Shown in pieces: positions 55,529 through 64,000 of a DNA stretch of 64,000 bases. Origin of the DNA: Myxococcales bacterium. GTDB taxonomy: Bacteria > Myxococcota_A > Bradymonadia > UBA7976 > UBA1532. A model generated the notes under the pieces. That model was given only the letters and a program-made list of their open reading frames with translations, had not been told where the DNA came from and searched no databases. The position numbers were made by a program, and so were the translations under genes. The stretch lies in NCBI GenBank assembly GCA_020633555.1, contig JACKDL010000003.1:186001-250000 (forward strand), written 5' to 3'. Every line of letters begins with the position of its first letter. Position 1 is the stretch's first letter.

Positions 55529-57727
55529 TTCAAAGCCCTGCGTACCGCGTGGAGGGCGCCCGTCGTCCTCGCCTGGTTCGAGCCCTTCGGCGCTCGGGGG
55601 CACGCGGTGCGCGCGGTGCCCAACCTTACCCACTTGGAGAGTGAAGCCGCTGCGGCGCCCGAGGCCCCATCGCCGGCAGACTGGGCAGCCTTGTGCCTGG
55701 AACGGGCGCGGGCTCGGCTGCACAGTGCGGTCTACGACACGACCGTGACCCGCGCAGACTTTGCCGCAGTCCAGGCAGACCTTGCGACCGCGGCGCGCTG
55801 GCTGACGGAGGCGAACCCAGGCGCCAACGCCAACCTACGGGTTGCACAGATCCTGCTCGACAGCCTGTACGACACCAACCACGACATCCCCGCCGCCTGG
55901 CGAGCAGCCACGGTGAAGGGCACGCTCGAAGCGTTGACGCACGCTGTCGCCCACGAGGCAGAAGCTGAGGGTGCCCGCGACCTGGGCGATACCGACCCCC
56001 TGGTGGAGATCGCCCAAGCCGCGGCCGAGTTGGCGCTGTGGGTGCTTTGGCGCACGGGCCAGCCCGAGGCGTCGCCCGCCATCGTGCGCCAGGTCGTTGA
56101 GCTGCTCGCGCCCAGTTTCGCCCACGATCCCGCCGGGCAGCCCACCGCGATCGTGGCGCTGGCCACCCTGACCCTGGCACGGCTGGCGCGCCTGCTGCGC
56201 ACCGACGACAGCGGGTTGTTGGCCGAGCTGCCACGCTGGCTGGGCCTGGCCGACGAGGGGGCGCTGACGGCGGCGGTCCAGGCGCGCGCCGACGTGGCGG
56301 TCACCCGGCTGGCGGCCGACTACCACGCCCTGTTCGCGGCTGATCCCCGGGGCATGGCCCACAGCGACTACCGGGTGCGCCTGGACGGGGTGCTGCGGGT
56401 GCACCTGGAGGCCCACTTGGCGGCCCTGGCCCCCGCGGCGGGCCCGGCGCGGTGGGTGGCGGTGCCCCCCACCGATCCCCACCTGGCGGCGCTGCTGCGC
56501 AACGGCGCGTGCAGCGATCTGGTGGAGCGCGGTCGGCTGCGGCGGGTCGACGGGGCCTTGATTCCCACCTCGGCGGCCCAGGTGGCCACAAGCGTACCGC
56601 CGGGCCACGGGGTGCTGGTTTGGCTGACGGGCATGACCCTGGAAGGTGCGCTGGTCATCCGGCGGCCCCCTTCGCCTGAAGCCGATCCGCAGGTGTGGCT
56701 GCGGGTGGCGGCCCGCGCGGACGAGGACGACGCCCGCGCGGACGCCCACCTGGCGTACCTGAGCTGGCGGCGGCCCTTCGACGCCGCGCTGGAGGGCGCG
56801 CCCAGCCAGCCGACGGCGGCGCTCACGGGCGCCTCCCCAAGCGCCTCCGGGCCGGTGCCGGATCCGAGCCGGCCGATGGCGCCGGTGGCGGCCCTGCTGG
56901 CCGAGGCGCTGGGTGGGCTGGCCGAGGCGCTGGGGGCGCCGCCGGTGCCGCCGCTGGTGCTCGTGGCCGACGGCCCGCTGCTGGACGTGCCGTGGGCGGC
57001 GGTGGGCGCCGCGGCGGGCCGGCCGGTGACGGCGCAAGCCCTGTCGGCCGCCAGCCTGGCGCCGGCTCCCCCGGCAGCGGCGCCCGAGCGGCTGCTGGTG
57101 ATCGTCGATCCGACGGTGGTGGATCCCGGGACGGTGCAGCGACTGCTGGCCCCCTGGGTGGCGGCCGAGGCCGAGATCGCCACCTGGTATACCCGGCCGG
57201 CGGGCGAGCGCCCGGCGGGGCCGGACTGGGAGGCCGACGAGGTGCCCGAGCCGCAGGCCCTGCTGGTGTTGGCCCACGGCGACCGGGGACCCCGGGGTGG
57301 GTACGTCGAACTGGGCGCGGATCAGGGCGGGCGGGCCGCGCGGCTGGACGCCCATGCGGTAGGCGCCGAGCGCGTGCGCCTGGGCCCGGCGGCGGTGGAT
57401 CTGCGCGGGTGCCAGGCGGTGGTCAGCCTGGCCTGCCTGTCGGGGGCCATCGATCCCCGCTACGGCGCCGAGGGCGTGGGGCTGCTGCGGGCGCTGCTGG
57501 GCCTGCCGTGCCTGCGGGCGGTGGTGGCCCCCATGGGCAAGGTGCGGCTCAGCCCGGATGCGCCGGGCCAGCTCCCTGCCTGGCAGCGGGTGATCGCGCC
57601 GGCCCTGGAGGCGGTGCGCCTGGGGCAGCCCGTCGCGCCCGCGCTGGCCGATGCCTTGGCGGCCCTCGAGGCCGACGCCCGCATCGCGCCTCTGGGCTGG
57701 GCGCCCTTCACCTGCTGGCGACGGTAG
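55169..57727 (+). CDS. TPR-CHAT protein (caspase-like protease), 5' truncated
   Basis: An 852-residue open frame. It begins inside a TPR array (residues 1-120), continues through a helical region (about 160-430) and ends in a CHAT domain (about 560-852). The caspase-fold catalytic pair is visible: His703 in LLVLAHGD and Cys756 in VVSLACLSG; the preceding LLVIVDPT strand and ALLGLPCLRAVVAPM are also typical. CHAT proteases act on partner proteins in bacterial immunity and stress (for example with gasdermins). The frame has only TTG 55169 or internal ATG 55211 as starts and no clear ribosome site, which supports loss of the true 5' end (ATG 54077). The first third has lower GC3 than the rest. 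Activity in this genome is doubtful. Confidence 0.75.
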   Translation: MWNQAAWAAGSLGVMLTQSGRSPEADAALWQATNIGETHGVWNLAAWAATSLGVILTHAGRLAEAEAAYRRSINLGEAHGVWDRAAQAALDLGLLLAQAERLPEAKAALHRAEAAARRARFKALRTAWRAPVVLAWFEPFGARGHAVRAVPNLTHLESEAAAAPEAPSPADWAALCLERARARLHSAVYDTTVTRADFAAVQADLATAARWLTEANPGANANLRVAQILLDSLYDTNHDIPAAWRAATVKGTLEALTHAVAHEAEAEGARDLGDTDPLVEIAQAAAELALWVLWRTGQPEASPAIVRQVVELLAPSFAHDPAGQPTAIVALATLTLARLARLLRTDDSGLLAELPRWLGLADEGALTAAVQARADVAVTRLAADYHALFAADPRGMAHSDYRVRLDGVLRVHLEAHLAALAPAAGPARWVAVPPTDPHLAALLRNGACSDLVERGRLRRVDGALIPTSAAQVATSVPPGHGVLVWLTGMTLEGALVIRRPPSPEADPQVWLRVAARADEDDARADAHLAYLSWRRPFDAALEGAPSQPTAALTGASPSASGPVPDPSRPMAPVAALLAEALGGLAEALGAPPVPPLVLVADGPLLDVPWAAVGAAAGRPVTAQALSAASLAPAPPAAAPERLLVIVDPTVVDPGTVQRLLAPWVAAEAEIATWYTRPAGERPAGPDWEADEVPEPQALLVLAHGDRGPRGGYVELGADQGGRAARLDAHAVGAERVRLGPAAVDLRGCQAVVSLACLSGAIDPRYGAEGVGLLRALLGLPCLRAVVAPMGKVRLSPDAPGQLPAWQRVIAPALEAVRLGQPVAPALADALAALEADARIAPLGWAPFTCWRR

Positions 57728-57836
57728 TCGCAAGTCCCCGAAAGGACGAAGGAACCCAAGAAAGAGACATCCCTTCGGTCCCCAAGACCTGGCTGGGGCG
57801 GAGTCCAGGAGCAGACCCGCAACCGGAGGATGCCCA

Positions 57837-58751
57837 ATGCGCCGCTCGACCCGCCTCACCCCCCGACCGCTCTGGCCGGGCTTGCTGAGCCTCGCGCTCG
57901 GCTTCACCGGCCCGGCCCTGGCCGAGGAGAGCCCCACGACCCCGGCCACCGACTGGCTGGAGGCCGCCGAGCCTGCCGCCGCCCGCGCCACCGAGCCCGC
58001 CGCCGCCAGCTACCGGGCCTTCGACGCCGCCGATCAGCACCTGGCCGACGACGCGCAGGCCTCGCTGGACGGGCACCAGGGCGCCATCCAGGAGGCCTCG
58101 GAGGTCATCGTGCGCCTGAACGCGAAGGCCGATCTGGCCGCCGACTGGGAGGACGGTGCTCGCGGCGCGCTGCAGGCGATCCAGAAATACCAGGTGGAGG
58201 TGAAGCGCCACTTCGACGCGGTGCGCGACGACCACCGCGCGGCGAAGGCGAAGGCGGTCGCTGCGCAGCAGGCCTATGCGAAGGCCAAGGCCGCTGAGCG
58301 CAGCCTGCCTGCCGACGCGCCGCAGTCGAAGCGCCGCGCCGCTCAGCGGGCGGTGCGGAGCAACGAGGGGCAGGCGCGGCGGGCGGCGCAGGCCGCCAAC
58401 CAGGCGCTGCAGCGGGCCCGGCGGGTCCAGGCCTACGCCGCCCGGTCGAAGCAATCCCGCGAGCGCGCCCAGGACACCCTGGCGCAGGTCGGCGAACTGA
58501 AGGCCGCCCTGATCGACGCGCTGGCCATGGCCGCTGACGAGATCGACCACCGCGAGCTGATGGCCAAGGCCGATCGGGCCGAGCTGGAGGCGCTGTCCCG
58601 GCTGGCCACCGTGCAGCGCGAGACCGAGGGCCTGGACGCCCTGCTGACCGAGATGCGGCGCCTGCCCAGCTTCGCCGTGGCCTACGACGAGAGCACCCCG
58701 GTCAGTGAGCTGTCCCTGGGCGACGACCTGCCCGAGCTGGACCTGGATTGA
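57837..58751 (+). CDS. secreted coiled-coil protein A
   Basis: A 304-residue protein with a signal peptide (LLSLALGFTGPALAEE, cleaved after ALA) and an almost fully helical, Ala/Lys/Arg/Glu-rich mature part, likely one or two long coiled coils (AAKAKAVAAQQAYAKAKAAE, AARSKQSRERAQDTLAQVGE), ending in an acidic tail (LGDDLPELDLD). ATG 57837 has CCGGAGG at good spacing. It lies 109 bp after the CHAT gene. No family recognised. Periplasmic; perhaps a target or regulator of the adjacent system. Confidence 0.7.
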   Translation: MRRSTRLTPRPLWPGLLSLALGFTGPALAEESPTTPATDWLEAAEPAAARATEPAAASYRAFDAADQHLADDAQASLDGHQGAIQEASEVIVRLNAKADLAADWEDGARGALQAIQKYQVEVKRHFDAVRDDHRAAKAKAVAAQQAYAKAKAAERSLPADAPQSKRRAAQRAVRSNEGQARRAAQAANQALQRARRVQAYAARSKQSRERAQDTLAQVGELKAALIDALAMAADEIDHRELMAKADRAELEALSRLATVQRETEGLDALLTEMRRLPSFAVAYDESTPVSELSLGDDLPELDLD

Positions 58752-58816
58752 TCTCGAGCCGAGCCCCCGAAGTCACCCCGCGCGCCGACAGGCGCGCCGT
58801 TCTCGAAGGAGTTCCC

Positions 58817-59419
58817 ATGCGTTCCCTGACGCTCCCCGTGACGATGCCTCTGGTGGTCGGGCTGCTGAGCCTGGCCGCGGTCCACGCGCAGGCCGAGCCC
58901 GCGCCGGCGCCCGCCGATCAGGCCGCCGCGCCTGCCGACACCCGGAGCCTGGCGCAGGCCGCCATCGCCCGCCTGAACTGCCCCGAGCCCACCGCCCGGA
59001 TGAAGGCGGACCTCGCGGCCGACAAGGCGCAGCTCGAGGCCAACGAGGCGAGCATCGCCGACGACATCGCCCGCCTGGACACCGCCACGCAGGCCCGCCT
59101 GGCCGAGTTCGCGGGTCCCGAGCCCACGGCCCGCGACAACCGCTACCGGGTGCTGCGGGAGTACCTGGGCAAGCGCAACGCCCTGGAGGCCGAGCGCAAG
59201 GCGGTGGCCCAGCGCCTGGCCGAGCTGCCTGCGGCCCTGCACAGCAACGCCTGCGGCGAGCAACTCCCGGGGCGCACGCCGCGTCGGGGCACCCTGGCTT
59301 TCACCGGCTGGACGCCGCCGGCGCCGCTGGCCCTGTCGGCGAAGGAGAAGGCTGAGCTGGACCGGGTGGCCGGGTATTTCGCCCGCCGCGGGGCGAAGGC
59401 CCCACAGGAGGCGCGCTGA
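58817..59419 (+). CDS. secreted coiled-coil protein B
   Basis: A 200-residue protein with a signal peptide (LVVGLLSLAAVHAQAE), one helical hairpin-rich region (MKADLAADKAQLEANEASIA, RNALEAERKAVAQRLAELPA), two cysteines, and a Pro-rich segment near the C-terminus (TGWTPPAPLALSAKEK). ATG 58817 follows AAGGAG. It lies 65 bp after coiled-coil protein A and resembles it in length class and style, so the two probably form a pair. Function unknown. The 207 bp after it contain no gene. Confidence 0.65.
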   Translation: MRSLTLPVTMPLVVGLLSLAAVHAQAEPAPAPADQAAAPADTRSLAQAAIARLNCPEPTARMKADLAADKAQLEANEASIADDIARLDTATQARLAEFAGPEPTARDNRYRVLREYLGKRNALEAERKAVAQRLAELPAALHSNACGEQLPGRTPRRGTLAFTGWTPPAPLALSAKEKAELDRVAGYFARRGAKAPQEAR

Positions 59420-59563
59420 GATGGGCGCCGCCCTGCTGTGATCGCTGCTGACCTTGGCGCTCGCCACCGGCGCTACCGGTTGGAGCTTGAGGTCGAGCCG
59501 GGGCCCGCCCCCTTGGCCGGATCACCCAGGAACGCCACCATCCTCGGCCATCCTCCGCCCCCA

Positions 59564-59593
59564 TTGGTCCGTTCGGCGCCGATCTGCTAGAAC
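59564..59593 (+). promoter_or_regulatory. candidate promoter of the HelD-like gene
   Basis: TTGGTC (59564-59569) and TAGAAC (59588-59593) with 18-bp spacing, the -10 preceded by TGC (extended -10 style). It lies about 34 bp before the gene start. Confidence 0.35.
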
Positions 59594-59626
59594 CACGCCC
59601 CCCTTTTTCGGACCCCCGGGTGCCCC

Positions 59627-61918
59627 ATGAGCGAGGCGTTGACCGCCTACGAAGAGGCCATGATCGCCGAGGAGCAGGCGCTGCTGCGGCAGGTGCAGGC
59701 GCGGCTGGCGGAGCATGTGGCGGGGGCGAAGGCCACCTCGGACTTCGACAACGAGCTGCTGGCGCTGCGCGATCAGCTCCAGGAGACGCGGGCCGAGGAC
59801 CACGCGATGCTGGTGGAGCACATGACGCGGTTGGCGGCGCTGCGGGCGGCGCAGGATCGCGAGCGGGTGTTCCCGGCGGATCCGAGCAACCCGTACTTCG
59901 CCCACCTGCGGCTGCAGGATGTGTTCAAGGGCGAGCACCGGGTGCGCGATGTGCTGGTGGGGCGCCGGGCGTTCATCGATACCCGCCAGGGGGTGCAGAT
60001 CGTCGACTGGCGGAACTCGCCAATCAGCCGGATTTACTACTGTTATAACGAGGGCGATGAGTACGAGGAGGTGTTCGCCGGCGAGCACAAGCGCGGCGAG
60101 GTGCTGGTGCGGCGCACGCTGACGGTGCAGAGCGGCGAGCTGGTGCGGCTGCGCCAGGGCGACGCGGTGCTGGTGCGCACGGCCGAGGGCTGGGTGAAGG
60201 ACTCGGCGGCCCGCAGCCGGCTGGCGGGCGGGGTGGGCGCGGCCATGCGGCCCGGGGAGCTGGGGGGCAAGGTGGACGGGCGGCTGCCCGAGATCACCGC
60301 GCTCATCGATCCCGAGCAGTTCCGCATCATCTCGGGGGATCGCTCGGGGGTGGTGATCATCCGCGGCGGGGCGGGCACGGGGAAGACGACCATCGCGCTG
60401 CACCGCGCGGCGTTCCTGCACTTCGACGACCCGAAGAAGTTCGCGGCGAACCGGATGCTGGTGATCACGCCGGGGGACGCGCTGCGGCGCTACGTGGCCG
60501 GCGTGCTGCCCAGCCTGGACGTGGGCGGGGTGCCCATCCGCACGTTCCCCAGCTTCGCCCACGAGGCGGTGAAGCGGCTGGTGCCGGCGCTGAAGAAGCG
60601 CAAGGCCACCGACGACACGCCCATGGGCGCCCGGCGCCTGAAGCGGCACCCGGCGCTGCTGGACCTGATCAGCCAGCTCATCCGCGACGAGGCGCGGGCC
60701 TGGGACGATCCCATCGGCAAGGCAGGCGGGCCCGAGGTGCTGAAGGCCTGGGTGAGCCGGCGCAACCTGCCGCCGGTGGTGCGGGCCGAGCGCACGCTGG
60801 AGTGGCTGGACAAGAACGCCGCGAAGGCGGGGCTGCAGGGGGGGTCGCTGGTGGCGGCGCGCAAGGCGTTGCAGCAGGCGGCCCGCGAGCTGGGCGATCC
60901 CGTGGAGACGTGGGCCGAGCTGCTGACGGATCGCGGGCGGCTGAGTCAGGCGTTCACGGCGGCGGGGGCCGAGTTCTACCAGTGGGAGCTGGATCAGCTC
61001 GTGCAGACCGCCAGCCTGCAGGTGGACGAGCCCATGAACCTGGCGGACTACGACGAGAGCCACCGGCAGGGGGTGGACGGGCACGCGCTGGATCACGGCG
61101 AGCTGCAGGGGCGGCTGGACGTGGACGACTGCGCGATCCTGCTGCGCATCTGCCAGCTCAAGTTCGGCAGCATGACGGGGCCCTCGGGGCAGAAGCTGCG
61201 CTTCGCCCACGTGGTGGTGGACGAGGCGCAGGATCTGTCGCCCTTGAGCATCCAGGTGCTGTGCGGGCTGGTGCCGCCCGACGGGCCGGTGACGCTGGCG
61301 GGCGACACGGCGCAGCGGCTGGTGCTGGACAACGGCTTCGCCGACTGGGACGAGCTGGCCGAGCGCCTGCACCTGAAGGCCCACGTGCTGCCGCCGCTGG
61401 CGGTGACCTACCGCTCCACCCGGCAGGTGATGGCGCTGGCCCGCCACGTGCTGGGGCCGCTGGCCCGCGAGGAGGCGCCCCGCGACGCCCGCGATGGGGC
61501 GCCCGTGGAGCTGCTGCGCTTCCCCGAGCAGGGCGAGGCGGTGGGCTTCCTGGCCGACGCGCTGAAGAGCCTGCTGGCCCGGGAGCGGCGCTCGACGGTG
61601 GCGCTGGTGGCGCGCACGCCCGAGGTGGCGGACGTGTACTACCAGGGGCTGAAGCGGGCGCAGGTGCCCGCCCTGCGGCGGGTGCGGCAGCAGGACTTCG
61701 ACTTCAGCGCCGGCGTGGATGTCACGGATGTCATGCAGATCAAGGGGTTGGAGTATGACTACGTGGTCGCCCTGGAGGCGACGGCGGGCCACTACCCCAG
61801 CACCGACGAGGCGCGCTTCCAGCTCCACGTGATCATGACCCGCGCCGCCCACCAGCTCTGGCTGGTGTGCAGCGACACCCCGTCGCTGCTGCTGCCTGAG
61901 TCGCTGACGGGGGCGTGA
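59627..61918 (+). CDS. HelD-like superfamily 1 helicase/ATPase
   Basis: A 763-residue UvrD/Rep-type ATPase. An N-terminal coiled coil (1-80, EEAMIAEEQALLRQVQARLA...) is followed by the HelD-type insert with DWRNSPISRIYY, a Q-like motif (DPEQFRII), Walker A GGAGTGKT (247-254), motif II VVVDEAQDLSP (about 530-540), LAGDTAQR (III), VTYRSTRQVMALA (IV) and motif VI MTRAAHQLWLV. HelD proteins bind RNA polymerase and recycle stalled complexes; the coiled-coil first arm and DWR segment agree with this group rather than with UvrD DNA helicases. ATG 59627. Confidence 0.85.
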   Translation: MSEALTAYEEAMIAEEQALLRQVQARLAEHVAGAKATSDFDNELLALRDQLQETRAEDHAMLVEHMTRLAALRAAQDRERVFPADPSNPYFAHLRLQDVFKGEHRVRDVLVGRRAFIDTRQGVQIVDWRNSPISRIYYCYNEGDEYEEVFAGEHKRGEVLVRRTLTVQSGELVRLRQGDAVLVRTAEGWVKDSAARSRLAGGVGAAMRPGELGGKVDGRLPEITALIDPEQFRIISGDRSGVVIIRGGAGTGKTTIALHRAAFLHFDDPKKFAANRMLVITPGDALRRYVAGVLPSLDVGGVPIRTFPSFAHEAVKRLVPALKKRKATDDTPMGARRLKRHPALLDLISQLIRDEARAWDDPIGKAGGPEVLKAWVSRRNLPPVVRAERTLEWLDKNAAKAGLQGGSLVAARKALQQAARELGDPVETWAELLTDRGRLSQAFTAAGAEFYQWELDQLVQTASLQVDEPMNLADYDESHRQGVDGHALDHGELQGRLDVDDCAILLRICQLKFGSMTGPSGQKLRFAHVVVDEAQDLSPLSIQVLCGLVPPDGPVTLAGDTAQRLVLDNGFADWDELAERLHLKAHVLPPLAVTYRSTRQVMALARHVLGPLAREEAPRDARDGAPVELLRFPEQGEAVGFLADALKSLLARERRSTVALVARTPEVADVYYQGLKRAQVPALRRVRQQDFDFSAGVDVTDVMQIKGLEYDYVVALEATAGHYPSTDEARFQLHVIMTRAAHQLWLVCSDTPSLLLPESLTGA

Positions 61919-62045
61919 ACCCGCGCCGACGGGCCGTGTGAACCGGCGCCCACAGGCGGGGGTCCAAGGGGCGGACGCGCAGGGGTTTTCGGGTCGGCAC
62001 GGGCCTTGAAGAACCCCGGGGCGTCTACGCCTTGGGAGGGCCCCC

Positions 62046-62942
62046 ATGCCACGCTTCGCCTTCGCCGCGCCGCTGCTCCTGCTCACCGGCTGTTTCACGG
62101 GCCCCATCTCGCACGTGCGCGTGGAGACGGGGGCCGAATCCATGGAGCAGCCCACCGTGGGGCAGGCCCTGCTGGCGGGCGCGCCCATCCCCGATGACGA
62201 TCACGGGTACGGCGTGCGGCTGACCGTGGGCGGCGGCCTGGGCCTGCCCGGGGGCCCGGCGCAGACGCCCGACGGGGCGGCGCTGCACACGGGCAGCCCG
62301 CGGGTGGGGGGGCTGGTGACCGTGAACGCCGGGGGCGTGGAGATCGGGCTCACCGCCGGGGGGCAGACCCGGCGCACCGTGAACCGGGGCGTGGGCGGGC
62401 AGGGCGGGCTGAGCAGCGGCGGCCTGCGGCTCCGGGTGGCGCCGGGGGGCGAGCGCTTCCGGGTGAACCTGGCGGCCGAGGTGGGCGGGCGGGTGCTCGA
62501 GGTCAGCCAGGGCCAGAGCATGCTGTGCGACGTGGCCCACACCCCCGAGCCCGGCGTCTTCGGGCCCGTGCCCGGCGGCACCTGCTGGCAGAGCTCGGCG
62601 CGGGCGGGCACCCCCGACTGGGACCTGGTGGGCTACGCGACGGCGAGCGTGTACCCGGCGCTGCGGCTGGCCGAGGGGGTGTGGCTGTTCGGCGGCGTGG
62701 GCGTGGACACGGTGCTGCAGCGCTACGAGGCCGAGGAGGTGTGGGTGCTGTACGGCGGCCAGGCGAGCTACGTGGAGACCGAGGCCACCACCTACGCCGA
62801 AGCGCTGGCGGGCGTGTGGCTGGCCGGGCTGGACGTGCACGTGAGCGAGCACCTGGGCGTGCTGGTGAACGTGCGCGGCGGCGCCTTCGGCGCCGAGATC
62901 GGGCCGCCCGCGGTGGAGGGGGCGGTGAGCTTCATGTTCTGA
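62046..62942 (+). CDS. lipoprotein with a predicted beta-barrel-like body
   Basis: A 298-residue lipoprotein with lipobox LTGC (Cys16) and alternating strands (YGVRLTVGGGLGL, LVTVNAGGVEIGLTAGG, FRVNLAAEVGGRVLEV, VWLFGGVGVDTVLQRYE) ending in EGAVSFMF, a C-terminal Phe as in outer-membrane barrels. ATG 62046 follows GGAGGGCCCCC. Followed by a convergent gene 7 bp away. Not recognised. Confidence 0.65.
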   Translation: MPRFAFAAPLLLLTGCFTGPISHVRVETGAESMEQPTVGQALLAGAPIPDDDHGYGVRLTVGGGLGLPGGPAQTPDGAALHTGSPRVGGLVTVNAGGVEIGLTAGGQTRRTVNRGVGGQGGLSSGGLRLRVAPGGERFRVNLAAEVGGRVLEVSQGQSMLCDVAHTPEPGVFGPVPGGTCWQSSARAGTPDWDLVGYATASVYPALRLAEGVWLFGGVGVDTVLQRYEAEEVWVLYGGQASYVETEATTYAEALAGVWLAGLDVHVSEHLGVLVNVRGGAFGAEIGPPAVEGAVSFMF

Positions 62943-62949
62943 GCCCGGC

Positions 62950-64000
62950 TCAGGGCGCGGGCTCGGCCGGCAGCGCGCCCCGCAGCCAGTGGGCCGCGGC
63001 GGTCACCGCCTTGGCCTCGAGGCGGGCCTCGCCGGGGCGGCCCTCGACCCACGCGCCGTGGATCAGGCACGCCAGCAGGGCCACCCGCTCGGGGCGGGGA
63101 TCGGCGGCGGCGCCGGCCACCCACGGGTGGGCCAGATCCAGGGTGACCCCGCCGCGATCCAGGTGAAGGGGTGGTCCCTTGCGGCTGCCCGTCACCACGC
63201 CCAGCCGGTGCAGATCCACCCCATCGAAGGCGCGGGGCGCCTCGCGGCGCATGCGGCCCAGGGCGGCGTGCAGGGCGCCCAGCAGGGCCTCGCCGGGGGC
63301 CTGCGGGCGTGGCTGCGGCGGCGGCTCGGGCCGGGCCGGCTGCTCGGCCACGGGCTCAACCACCGAAGGGACGCCCACCACCGCCGGCACGGGGACCGGC
63401 GCCGCGGGGCTCTGATCCGCGGGGCTCTGATCCGCGGGGCTCTGATCCGTGGGGCTCAGATCCAACAACGGCAAGGCCGCCAGCACGGTTGCCAGACCAC
63501 CCGCCTCGGCCCGCAGCGCGTCCCGCGCGGCCCGCAGCCGGGCCTGCAGCGGGGCCTGGTCGCGGTCGTCCACCTGCCCATCGGCCCAGGCCCGCGCCAG
63601 GTGCCGGTACAGCTTCTCCACGGCCTCCACCAGCTCGGCCACGGCGTGCTCGGTCAGGCCGGCCTGGGGGTTGATGGGATCGGCGATGACCCCAGGCCCG
63701 GTCACCGCGGCGGCGAAGGGCAGCGGGTGCACGAGCGACGCGGCGGCGGTGGCCACCAGGCCCCCGTCGGCGCCCAGGAGCACCCGGGGGGCGTCGGCGC
63801 GGGGGATCCACACCTCGCCCCGCAAGGCGCGCCCGCGCAGCCGCTGCTTCGCCCAGGCGTCGGCGGGCGGATCGGGCAGGGGCTGGGCCTGGCGGGCGAC
63901 CAGGGCGGCCAGCCGGGCCTGCACCCGACCGTCCTGGGGCACCACCCGCAGGGCCAGCCGGCGCAGGGCCTGCTGCTCGGCGGGGGTGGCGCGGACGATG
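62950..64000 (-). CDS. hypothetical protein running off the right edge (partial)
   Basis: An open frame from the right edge to 62950. The in-phase GTG at 63945 is not likely to be the start because coding continues upstream of it (TPAEQQALRRLALRVVPQDG), so the 5' end is outside. It is rich in Ala/Arg/Leu; a helical region is followed by a low-complexity linker with TDQSPADQSPADQSPA repeats and Pro/Glu/Ala, then a C-terminal domain with FDGVDLHRLGVVTGSRKGP and VALLACLIHGAWVEGRPGEA. No family recognised. Confidence 0.6.
   Translation of the reverse strand, partial: IVRATPAEQQALRRLALRVVPQDGRVQARLAALVARQAQPLPDPPADAWAKQRLRGRALRGEVWIPRADAPRVLLGADGGLVATAAASLVHPLPFAAAVTGPGVIADPINPQAGLTEHAVAELVEAVEKLYRHLARAWADGQVDDRDQAPLQARLRAARDALRAEAGGLATVLAALPLLDLSPTDQSPADQSPADQSPAAPVPVPAVVGVPSVVEPVAEQPARPEPPPQPRPQAPGEALLGALHAALGRMRREAPRAFDGVDLHRLGVVTGSRKGPPLHLDRGGVTLDLAHPWVAGAAADPRPERVALLACLIHGAWVEGRPGEARLEAKAVTAAAHWLRGALPAEPAP
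63406..63463 (-). repeat. 15-bp tandem repeat
   Basis: Three full copies and one partial copy of GGGGCTCTGATCCGC (63406-63420, 63421-63435, 63436-63450 with one change, and 63451-63463). As a multiple of three it keeps frame and gives the ADQSP peptide repeat in the linker of the partial gene. Likely a slippage site. Confidence 0.85.

Overview
The window is very GC-rich bacterial DNA (almost every coding third position is G or C), densely packed, with many 1-11 bp start/stop overlaps (ATGA, GTGA, TGATG). It encodes a Gram-negative cell envelope: many lipoproteins, an Mla-type ABC ATPase, Na+-NQR and ExbB/ExbD-like proteins. Several lipoproteins carry a low-complexity tether right after the lipobox, either Gly-Gly-x-Gly-Gly runs or Asp/Ala/Pro runs, followed by Cys-rich or CxxCH domains. 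A large Ser/Thr kinase, TPR proteins, a CHAT protease and a metallophosphoesterase add to the picture. Together this points to Myxococcota or a close relative (a Bradymonadia- or Polyangia-like lineage); that assignment is inferred from style, not from a marker gene. No rRNA, tRNA, CRISPR array or insertion sequence was recognised.

Layout. 1-6.6 kb: end of a TPR-like gene, a LolA/LolB-like lipoprotein, serine acetyltransferase, a class IV aminotransferase coupled to gpmI, a PEGA-domain protein and a Gly-rich lipoprotein. 6.6-10.5 kb (minus): a tightly coupled three-gene operon led by a Clp-like AAA+ ATPase fused to a release-factor-2-like domain that has lost the catalytic GGQ and codon-reading SPF motifs. 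10.6-15.4 kb (plus): metallophosphoesterase, then a P-loop ATPase/TPR pair. 15.4-21 kb (minus): di-haem peroxidase-like lipoprotein and a three-gene polysaccharide cluster (flippase, alpha/alpha-toroid protein, GT4). 21-31 kb: GNAT, lipoprotein, a double MlaF-type ATPase, archaemetzincin-TPR protein, kinase-sulfatase-modifying-factor fusion, OsmC, RlmJ variant, membrane/toroid protein. 31.1-38.5 kb: complete nqrABCDEF-apbE-nqrM locus (Na+-pumping NADH:quinone oxidoreductase plus its flavin and iron maturation factors), preceded by a leader rich in inverted repeats. 38.5-48 kb: GNAT, M1 aminopeptidase with HEAT-like tail, M23 lipoprotein, beta-propeller lipoprotein with a CxxCH, acyl-CoA ligase, queF and a CxxCH lipoprotein.

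48-59.4 kb is the accessory part. It begins with a perfect inverted repeat and three unrecognised genes (a four-helix membrane protein and two soluble proteins), then a small antisense ORF, then an ExbB/ExbD-like proton-channel pair with a frameshifted periplasmic partner, then a TPR-CHAT (caspase-like) protease whose 5' TPR array has decayed over about 1 kb, and finally two secreted coiled-coil proteins. Base and codon use are less extreme here. It may be one or two undescribed envelope-linked conflict or stress systems, partly broken in this genome. The window ends with a HelD-like helicase, a lipoprotein and a gene running off the right edge.
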